Part shown: in pieces, positions 1-5,295 of the stretch
Layout of the letters: every line of letters begins with the position of its first letter
Numbering within the stretch: position 1 is the stretch's first letter
Origin: Alphaproteobacteria bacterium
GTDB lineage: Bacteria > Pseudomonadota > Alphaproteobacteria > Rhodospirillales > Magnetospirillaceae
Direction of reading: 5' to 3'
Length of the DNA stretch: 5,295 bases
NCBI GenBank assembly: GCA_015232485.1
Contig: JADFZP010000149.1
Location: 2,264-7,558, forward strand
Translations under genes and position numbers: made by a program
The notes under the pieces: generated by a model
What the model saw: only the letters and a program-made list of their open reading frames with translations
What the model was told of the DNA's origin: nothing
The model's database searches: none

Positions 1-403
1 CGAAGGCGCGGTCGGTGGTCCGCTCGCCATGCACCTTGGCGGTGCTGACGAACACCAGCCGCGCGCCCCGCGCCGCCGCCGCGCGAGCCAGCGATTCGGT
101 GCCGTCGATGATGGTGTGGCGAAAGGATTCCGCGGTCGCCGTCGGCAGCCGCCGCGTGATGTGGGCCGGCGCCGCCAAATGAACGATGGCGGCGACGCCG
201 TCGAGATGGGGAGCCCAGTCGGTGCCGGCGCCGACCCTGGGCACCCAGGCGCGGCGCACGCCCTCGGGCAGGCGCCCGAATGGCCGCCGCGTGGCGCCGA
301 TCACGCGATGGCCGGCCTGGACCAGCCGGCGGCACAGCGCGGCGCCGATGAACCCGCTGGCACCGGTGACCAGGATCGTCGTCCCCTCGCCCGCCGCGAC
401 CAT
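1..403 (-). CDS. NAD-dependent epimerase/dehydratase (extended SDR), N-terminal 134 residues, cut by the window edge
   Basis: This is the N-terminal Rossmann half of an extended short-chain dehydrogenase acting on a nucleotide sugar in the cytosol. Seen: the dinucleotide-binding motif TGASGFIG at residues 13-20, IVHLAA at 73-78, and VFVSTAKVHGE at 117-127. The last segment resembles the 'SS.KVNGE' strand of the WbpV/WreQ-like subgroup, which acts as 4-epimerase or 4-keto-reductase on UDP-HexNAc sugars. The catalytic YxxxK would lie beyond the left edge, so it cannot be checked. The ATG at 403 is chosen because the Rossmann strand begins about 10 residues later and GGAAAGG lies just upstream. 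It starts only 13 bases after the stop of the UDP-xylose synthase gene, so the two are very probably co-transcribed. The fold is near certain; the substrate is inference. UDP-glucose 4-epimerase-like or dTDP-sugar reductase roles remain possible. Confidence 0.88.
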   Translation of the reverse strand, partial: MVAAGEGTTILVTGASGFIGAALCRRLVQAGHRVIGATRRPFGRLPEGVRRAWVPRVGAGTDWAPHLDGVAAIVHLAAPAHITRRLPTATAESFRHTIIDGTESLARAAAARGARLVFVSTAKVHGERTTDRAF

Positions 404-416
404 CGCCTTTCCGTCT

Positions 417-1367
417 TCAGGCACCGCGCAGCAGCGCGTCGAAATAGGGAATGGTCCGCTTGAGTCCCTCCTCAAGCGCCACCGTCGGCCGCCAGTCGAG
501 CAGTTCGCGGGCCCGGCCGATGTCGGGCTGGCGCTGGCGCGGGTCGTCGGCCGGCAAAGGCTTGTTGACGATCTTCGACTTCGAGCCGGTCAGGCCGATC
601 ACCTTCTCGGCCAGTTCGCGGATGGTGAACTCGCCCGGATTGCCCAGATTGATCGGCCCGGTGACCTCGTCGGGGCTGTTCATCAGACGCAGAAAGCCCT
701 CGATCATGTCGTCGACATAGCAGAACGAGCGGGTCTGGGTGCCCTCGCCATAGACCGTGATGTCCTCGCCGCGCAACGCCTGGACGATGAAGTTCGACAC
801 CACGCGGCCATCGCCCGGATGCATGCGCGGGCCGTAGGTGTTGAACAGCCGGGCCACCTTGATGCGCAGCCGGTGCTGGCGGTGATAGTCGAAGAACAGG
901 GTCTCGGCGCAGCGCTTGCCCTCGTCATAGCAGGACCTGGGCCCGATCGGGTTGACGTTGCCCCAATAGTCCTCGGTCTGCGGATGCACGGCCGGGTCGC
1001 CGTAGACCTCGGAGGTCGAGGCCTGGAAGATCTTCGCCCGCGTGCGCTTGGCCAGGCCCAGCATGTTGATGGCGCCGTGCACGCTGGTCTTGGTGGTCGC
1101 CACCGGATCGTGCTGGTAGTGGATCGGCGAGGCCGGGCAAGCCAAGTTCCAGATCTCGTCGACCTCCAGATACAGCGGGAAGGTGACGTCGTGGCGGATC
1201 AGCTCGAAGCGGGGATTGCCCAGAAGATGGGACACGTTTTCGCGCGTCCCGGTGAAGAAGTTGTCGACGCAGATGACGCTGTGACCCTGCCCGAGCAAGC
1301 GTTCGCACAGATGGGAGCCGAGAAAACCGGCGCCGCCGGTGACCAGGATGCCCCTGTTGTATGCCAT
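417..1367 (-). CDS. uxs: UDP-glucuronate decarboxylase (UDP-xylose synthase)
   Basis: A 316-residue cytosolic extended SDR that oxidises UDP-glucuronate at C4 with bound NAD+, decarboxylates it, and re-reduces the 4-keto-pentose to UDP-xylose. Seen: Rossmann motif GGAGFLG at 11-17, the acidic residue D35 in VICVDNFFTG, NLACPASPIHYQ at 74-85, TSEVYGDP at 118-125 carrying the T/E pair, catalytic Y147 and K151 in YDEGK, RLFNTYGPRM at 173-182, and the arginine of TRSFCYVDD (R213). The ACPASPIHY and YWGNVNPIGPRSCYDEGKR segments are diagnostic of the UXS family rather than of UDP-glucuronate 4-epimerases. Length matches bacterial UXS proteins. The ATG at 1367 is preferred over an in-frame ATG at 1544, since the extra 59 residues are low-complexity and overlap the methyltransferase gene. 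The SD (AGGGCGGA) is modest. It is third in the leftward group and may also have its own promoter in the 77-base gap upstream. Confidence 0.95.
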   Translation of the reverse strand: MAYNRGILVTGGAGFLGSHLCERLLGQGHSVICVDNFFTGTRENVSHLLGNPRFELIRHDVTFPLYLEVDEIWNLACPASPIHYQHDPVATTKTSVHGAINMLGLAKRTRAKIFQASTSEVYGDPAVHPQTEDYWGNVNPIGPRSCYDEGKRCAETLFFDYHRQHRLRIKVARLFNTYGPRMHPGDGRVVSNFIVQALRGEDITVYGEGTQTRSFCYVDDMIEGFLRLMNSPDEVTGPINLGNPGEFTIRELAEKVIGLTGSKSKIVNKPLPADDPRQRQPDIGRARELLDWRPTVALEEGLKRTIPYFDALLRGA

Positions 1368-1397
1368 TGGTTCCGCCCTGCCCTGAAACGATGCCGC

Positions 1398-1426
1398 ACT
1401 ATGTCCCTTGGCGGCGGTCACCGCAA
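1398..1426 (-). promoter_or_regulatory. Candidate internal promoter ahead of the UDP-xylose synthase gene
   Basis: Within the 77-base gap between the methyltransferase stop and the uxs start, the minus strand reads TTGCGG (complement of 1421-1426), a 17-base spacer, then CATAGT (complement of 1398-1403; 4 of 6 match to TATAAT). Initiation would be near 1391, about 23 bases before the ATG at 1367. The ideal spacer and a gap this long between otherwise same-strand genes support it; the -35 is only a 3 of 6 match. Confidence 0.35.
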
Positions 1427-1444
1427 TAGGGGTGTCCCCCGCCG

Positions 1445-2290
1445 TCAACGCAGGATCATGACTTGCCCCTGCGCGTCGAACCGCGCGCGGCCCGGATAAA
1501 GGAGTTCGAGCCGCCGCTGGATGTCCTCCGGCACCGGCCCGCACACGAACCCGGCGACTTCGCCCCGGAAACCGGAAACGCCGGCGTAGCTCAGATAATC
1601 TTCGTAGAATAGCCGGTTGATGTGCGGAGAATGGTAGACGTAATAGCAGATCTTGCTGGCCGTCCGCTCATCCATGTGGCCCTGCAGAAGGCGAAACATC
1701 TCCGGCGGCCGCATGAGGAGATGGCCCCAGGGTGGAATCGGCACGTTGCCGCACGAAAACGCCTTGCCGGCCTCGTCGGTGACGCTGGGCAGATGATGGC
1801 CATCGTGGGTCGACCAGATCGGCGCGTGCATCGAGTAAAGGGCGCCGTCGGCGGCCAGCGCGCGCCGCATCATCCGCAGGGCCAGCCCCAGCTCGTGGAT
1901 GTGCTCGAACGCGGCGACCGAGAAGATGCGGTCGAACGAGCCGTAAAGCGCCGTCGGCAGCTTCTCGATCTGGCCCAGCAGGACCGTATAGCCCTCGAGC
2001 CGCTCGATCGGGGGACACTCCTCGATCGGCAGCACCCGCGCGCCGCCCAGGTCCACCCCGGTGCCGATCTCGCTCCAGTAGGTCGGCTCCTGGATGGCCA
2101 CCCAGCGTTTCACCTTCAACTGGTCGAAGACGAAGCCCGCCGGCAGGTTCCCACCGATTTCCAGCACGGTCTTGCCGTCCAGGCCGATTTCCTGCGCGGC
2201 GATCGACGCGTGGACCGCCTGATATTGAAGCTGGTATTTCTCGCGACCGATCCGAGAGACCTCGGGATCGGGACGCATCTCGGTTTTCAT
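1445..2290 (-). CDS. Class I SAM-dependent methyltransferase, probably acting on a surface glycan
   Basis: A 281-residue soluble protein with a methyltransferase-11-like core. Seen: motif I region TVLEIGGNLP at 41-50, the FDRIFSVAAFEHIHEL segment at 119-134 that forms strand 4 and the following helix in this family, RMMRRALAADGALY at 139-152, and a His-rich stretch from MHAPIWSTHDGHH at 154-166. The C-terminal third (about 185-281) is rich in aromatic residues and matches nothing I recognise; it may bind the acceptor. The ATG at 2290 is chosen because GGAGA lies 6-7 bases upstream; the in-frame ATG at 2347 would leave that site inside the gene. It lies between a glycosyltransferase and the UDP-xylose synthase, so O-methylation of a sugar residue is the likely role, but acceptor and position are unknown. 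Motif I is degenerate: E-I-G-G-N-L-P in place of E-x-G-x-G-x-G. No signal peptide or membrane segment is visible. Confidence 0.83.
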   Translation of the reverse strand: MKTEMRPDPEVSRIGREKYQLQYQAVHASIAAQEIGLDGKTVLEIGGNLPAGFVFDQLKVKRWVAIQEPTYWSEIGTGVDLGGARVLPIEECPPIERLEGYTVLLGQIEKLPTALYGSFDRIFSVAAFEHIHELGLALRMMRRALAADGALYSMHAPIWSTHDGHHLPSVTDEAGKAFSCGNVPIPPWGHLLMRPPEMFRLLQGHMDERTASKICYYVYHSPHINRLFYEDYLSYAGVSGFRGEVAGFVCGPVPEDIQRRLELLYPGRARFDAQGQVMILR

Positions 2291-2365
2291 GCCACGTCTC
2301 CATGGATCCGGGTGCGGACTATGCCCGGACTTGGCGGGTGTTCGCAACGGTACAGCCCGATCCGC

Positions 2366-3520
2366 TCAGGAAGAGCGGCGCCCCGATCCAGCGCATGGGT
2401 CGAACAGCGCCGCCGCCACCTGTCGCGCCTGTTCGGCCGGGAACACGAAGTCGCCGCCGTCGCGGGCCGGCGGGCCGATCACCGGCTGGTAAGCCAGGCC
2501 GGCCGCGTCGCACAGCGTCCAGATGCCGGGATTGAGGTAGCTGGCCGACATGATGTCGACCACCAGCCCGCCCGGCCGCATGAACAGCGAATTGACCATG
2601 CCGGCGCCGTGCGGCGCCACCACCGCCTCGGCCTGGGAGAACAGCGCGATCTGCTGGTCCAGCGTCAGGCCGGCCGAGGCGACCCGCTCGAAGCCGCGGC
2701 CGCGGAAGATGTCGAACACCTCGTCCTCGTTCAGCATGCGCCGGTTGGCGGTGTCGCCGCGCGACACGAACAGCCGCCGGCCGCTCCCGCCGCGCTCGGC
2801 CGGCGCCAGACGCCGACGCAGCCAGTCCACGGCGTCGCGCGACACCCAGCCGGTGCGGCAGATGCGCGAGGGAAACACCACTCGCTCGCAGGCCACCGTC
2901 TCGTCACCGATCCACTCGACCCGCGACGGGTCGAGCCCGGCCAGTTCCAGCGACCGGATCTTGTAGGCGTGGCGCGGCGCCAACAGCAGCAGGCGATCGA
3001 CCGAGCCCGCCTCGCCCGCATCCAGCAGCGCCAAGCGGGGCAGCGCCTCGAGCATCCAGTGGTAATAATTGTGGTCCCACATGAAGCCGACCAGCAGCGA
3101 GGTGCCGGCCAGCCGGCGTCCGGCCACCGGCCCCGGCCGCACCGGCAGATCGAACAAGGCCGGCGGCACCGTCACCGAGGGTTCCCAGTCGGGCGGCGCC
3201 GGCAGGGCTCGCGCCGGGGTGAAGCCGCATTCGCCAATCCGCTGGATGGCCTGGAACGAGTCGTAGAACAGCGTCCCGTCGGCCGCGCCGACCACCCCAT
3301 GCGGCCCGACCACCAGGGCGTCGGGGATGGTGGCGACGAAGCGCGCCGGCTCGCCCACCGCCGACCACTCGTCGGCGACGCGGCGGACATAGTCGGGGCA
3401 AGGCAGGGCCAGGCGGTCGAGCGGATCGCGCGCCGGGCGGACGGCCGGCCGCAACGGACGGAACGGCGCGCCGCTCCGTTCGGCCCAATCGGCCATCGTG
3501 GTCAGGCGCCAGTCGTCCAT
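2366..3520 (-). CDS. Glycosyltransferase family 61 (DUF563) protein
   Basis: A 384-residue glycosyltransferase of the GT61/DUF563 family, which transfers sugars from nucleotide donors with inversion. Seen: the family's HNYYHWMLEALPRL at 150-163, LFVSRGDTANRRMLNEDEVFD-type segment starting at residue 250 (key R254, R260, R261, N264, E265), and APHGAGMVNSLFM at 302-314 with the signature HGAG. DHNYYHW and HGAG together are very characteristic. No N-terminal signal anchor is present, unlike plant GT61 proteins, so it probably works in the cytosol or at the inner face of the membrane. The ATG at 3520 is preceded by GGGGGACGGA; a second in-frame ATG (residue 9, at 3496) has a poorer upstream site. 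First gene of the leftward group, 75 bases ahead of the methyltransferase. Plant GT61 members include beta-1,2-xylosyltransferases; with a UDP-xylose synthase two genes away, xylose is a reasonable guess for the donor, but this is inference. Confidence 0.93.
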   Translation of the reverse strand: MDDWRLTTMADWAERSGAPFRPLRPAVRPARDPLDRLALPCPDYVRRVADEWSAVGEPARFVATIPDALVVGPHGVVGAADGTLFYDSFQAIQRIGECGFTPARALPAPPDWEPSVTVPPALFDLPVRPGPVAGRRLAGTSLLVGFMWDHNYYHWMLEALPRLALLDAGEAGSVDRLLLLAPRHAYKIRSLELAGLDPSRVEWIGDETVACERVVFPSRICRTGWVSRDAVDWLRRRLAPAERGGSGRRLFVSRGDTANRRMLNEDEVFDIFRGRGFERVASAGLTLDQQIALFSQAEAVVAPHGAGMVNSLFMRPGGLVVDIMSASYLNPGIWTLCDAAGLAYQPVIGPPARDGGDFVFPAEQARQVAAALFDPCAGSGRRSS

Positions 3521-3551
3521 TCCGTCCCCCGTGGCGTCCGTGCGGGACGGA
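3521..3551. repeat. 8-bp perfect inverted repeat between the divergent genes
   Basis: TCCGTCCC (3521-3528) and GGGACGGA (3544-3551) are exact reverse complements separated by 15 bases, with arm centres 23 bases apart, about two helical turns. The left arm, read on the minus strand, is the purine-rich SD region directly before the glycosyltransferase ATG; the right arm abuts the -10 elements. An overlapping alternative pairing uses CGTCC at 3535-3539 with GGACG at 3545-3549. It could be an operator for a dimeric regulator, an mRNA hairpin hiding the SD, or chance in GC-rich DNA. Confidence 0.45.
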
Positions 3552-3560
3552 TGCTATGGT
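3531..3560 (+). promoter_or_regulatory. Candidate promoter for the rightward rfbC-rfbB group
   Basis: An extended -10-like element TGCTATGGT occupies 3552-3560 (TATGGT matches TATAAT at 4 of 6 positions and TG lies one base ahead). A weak -35-like GTGGCG is at 3531-3536 with an 18-base spacer. Transcription would begin near 3567, giving a leader of about 28 bases before the ATG at 3595. This is pattern reading only, with no experimental support. Confidence 0.35.
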
Positions 3561-3580
3561 GCCGCGCTCCTTCCGGTCAA
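3551..3580 (-). promoter_or_regulatory. Candidate promoter for the leftward glycosyltransferase group
   Basis: On the minus strand, TTGACC (complement of 3575-3580) matches the -35 consensus at 5 of 6 positions. It is followed after 18 bases by TAGCAT (complement of 3551-3556), a 4 of 6 match to TATAAT; CATAGC with a 16-base spacer is an alternative. Initiation would be near 3544, about 24 bases before the ATG at 3520. The -10 overlaps the -10 of the rightward promoter on the other strand. Confidence 0.38.
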
Positions 3581-3585
3581 TGTTC

Positions 3586-3590
3586 GAGGA
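3586..3590 (+). promoter_or_regulatory. Ribosome binding site deciding the rfbC start
   Basis: GAGGA sits 4 bases before the ATG at 3595. It is the best anti-SD match near the three in-frame ATGs (3556, 3580, 3595): the ATG at 3580 follows CCGGTCA, which is poor, and the one at 3556 follows GGGACGG at 5 bases but lies inside a likely -10 element. The spacing of 4 is a little short, so this is a preference, not proof. Confidence 0.5.
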
Positions 3591-3594
3591 CGTG

Positions 3595-4176
3595 ATGGCG
3601 CCAGTGGTTTCCGATCTCGGACTGTCCGGGCTGCGCGTCGTAGAGCCGCGGCGGTTCGCCGACGAGCGCGGCTTTTTCTGCGAGACCTTCAACGCCCGCC
3701 GCTTCGCCGAGGAGACCGGATTCTCGCCGGTTTTCGTGCAGGACAACATGTCGCTGTCGCGCCCGCCGGGCACGCTGCGCGGGCTGCATTTCCAGACCAA
3801 TCCCGCCGCCCAGGCCAAGCTGGTTTCGGTGGCGCGAGGCGCGATCCTCGACGTCGCGGTCGATCTGCGCCGGGATTCGCCCACCTTCGGCCGCCACGCC
3901 GCGATCGAGTTGTCGGCCGAAAACGGACGCCAGCTTTTCGTGCCGTGCGGCTTCGCGCACGGCTTCTGCACGCTGGAACCCGACACGCTGGTGACCTACA
4001 AGGTCACCGCCTTCTATTCGGCCGCCAACGATGCCGGGCTGGCCTGGGACGATCCCGACTTGGGAATCGCGTGGCCGGTGTCGGCCGCCGCCGTGGTGCT
4101 GTCGGACAAGGACCGGGTCCATCCGCGCCTCGCCGCACTGCCGCCGTTGTTCTCCATGGCCGACCCGCCGTTCTGA
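3595..4176 (+). CDS. rfbC: dTDP-4-dehydrorhamnose 3,5-epimerase (RmlC)
   Basis: A 193-residue cupin-fold enzyme that epimerises dTDP-4-dehydro-6-deoxy-D-glucose at C3 and C5, the third step towards dTDP-L-rhamnose, in the cytosol. Seen: FADERGFFCETFN at 21-33, VQDNMSLSRPPGTLRGLHFQ-type block ending at residue 66 with the expected catalytic H65, RGAILDVAVDLR at 81-92, FVPCGFAHGFCTL at 115-127, Y135 in VTYKVT (expected catalytic tyrosine), and LSDKD at 169-173 giving the expected acid partner of the histidine. In-frame ATGs lie at 3556, 3580 and 3595. I choose 3595 because GAGGA lies 4 bases upstream, the distance from Met to DERGFF then matches typical RmlC proteins, and a likely -10 element overlaps the 3556 ATG. 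First gene of the rightward group, 11 bases ahead of rfbB. Function is very secure; only the start is uncertain. Confidence 0.95.
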   Translation: MAPVVSDLGLSGLRVVEPRRFADERGFFCETFNARRFAEETGFSPVFVQDNMSLSRPPGTLRGLHFQTNPAAQAKLVSVARGAILDVAVDLRRDSPTFGRHAAIELSAENGRQLFVPCGFAHGFCTLEPDTLVTYKVTAFYSAANDAGLAWDDPDLGIAWPVSAAAVVLSDKDRVHPRLAALPPLFSMADPPF

Positions 4177-4187
4177 GGAACCTTCGC

Positions 4188-5260
<1,073 letters not shown>

Positions 5261-5264
<4 letters not shown>

Positions 5265-5295
5265 GGCGTTTGCTGATCGCGGGCGCCGGCGGACA
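5261..5295 (+). CDS. Start of the next gene, probably dTDP-4-dehydrorhamnose reductase (partial)
   Basis: Only 11 codons are visible, reading MRRLLIAGAGG followed by Q or H (codon begins CA) if GTG at 5261 is the start. The start overlaps the rfbB stop as GTGA, a common arrangement for tightly coupled genes. A short hydrophobic strand followed by a glycine-rich turn marks a Rossmann-type nucleotide-binding N-terminus. RmlD proteins commonly begin in the same way (M-[RK]-hydrophobic strand-GA.GQ-LG), and rfbD often follows rfbB, so that is the favoured reading. NeuD/PglB-like sugar acyltransferases also begin with such a strand and GAGGH, so identity is not settled from this fragment. No gene symbol is assigned for that reason. 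Confidence 0.62.

Noticed and set aside
186..1499. A 437-codon open frame on the plus strand opposite uxs
   Set aside because: No family motif, and it lies antisense to an unmistakable UDP-xylose synthase; a codon-bias shadow.
1368..1544. An N-terminal extension of 59 residues on the UDP-xylose synthase (ATG at 1544)
   Set aside because: It would overlap the methyltransferase C-terminus by 100 bases, has low-complexity content, and adds nothing known to the family; the Rossmann strand begins normally after the ATG at 1367.
2307..2329. Hairpin TCCGGG/CCCGGA in the gap between the glycosyltransferase and methyltransferase genes
   Set aside because: A 6-bp stem with an 11-base loop and no following T-run on either strand; too weak to call a terminator in GC-rich DNA.
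1622..3595. A 657-codon open frame on the plus strand running opposite the methyltransferase and glycosyltransferase genes
   Set aside because: Its translation is Arg/Ala/Gly/His-rich low-complexity with no recognisable domain, and the opposite strand encodes two clear protein families. Long antisense frames are expected in DNA this rich in G+C.
3498..4187. An extension of the rfbB frame upstream through rfbC
   Set aside because: The upstream part is Arg-rich shadow translation of rfbC; rfbB starts at 4188 with a good SD and a standard N-terminus.

Overview
The window is a GC-rich (roughly two thirds G+C by eye) stretch of bacterial DNA. It holds part of a cell-surface polysaccharide (O-antigen, capsule or exopolysaccharide) gene cluster. 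High GC, a family-61 glycosyltransferase beside a UDP-xylose synthase, and -10-like sites of the TATGGT/CATAGT type fit an alphaproteobacterium, perhaps of the Rhodospirillales. That placement is inference, because no rRNA or other marker gene is present.

Layout. Two gene groups diverge from a short intergenic region (about 3521-3594). Leftward (minus strand), in transcription order: a GT61-family glycosyltransferase (3520-2366), a class I SAM-dependent methyltransferase (2290-1445), a UDP-glucuronate decarboxylase/UDP-xylose synthase (1367-417), and the N-terminal part of an NAD-dependent epimerase/dehydratase that runs off the left edge (403-1). Rightward (plus strand): rfbC/rmlC (3595-4176), rfbB/rmlB (4188-5264), and the first 11 codons of another gene overlapping the rfbB stop (5261 to the right edge), most likely rfbD/rmlD. 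Coding density is very high; no gap between genes exceeds about 80 bases, and there is no tRNA, rRNA, insertion sequence or CRISPR array.

How the genes fit together. The rightward genes catalyse the middle steps from dTDP-glucose to dTDP-L-rhamnose. The leftward group makes UDP-xylose from UDP-glucuronate and supplies a glycosyltransferase, a methyltransferase and a second sugar-nucleotide-modifying enzyme. The simplest reading is a glycan containing rhamnose and xylose, possibly with an O-methylated sugar; the acceptors and linkages cannot be read from sequence.

Most noteworthy points. (1) The two divergent groups appear to share face-to-face, overlapping -10 elements. (2) An 8-bp perfect inverted repeat lies beside them and includes the ribosome-binding region of the glycosyltransferase gene. 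(3) A GT61 enzyme next to a UDP-xylose synthase suggests a bacterial xylosyltransferase. (4) The methyltransferase has a non-canonical SAM-binding motif I. I see no sign of a wholly new biological system; the window is mainly recognisable nucleotide-sugar biosynthesis with a few regulatory and specificity questions.
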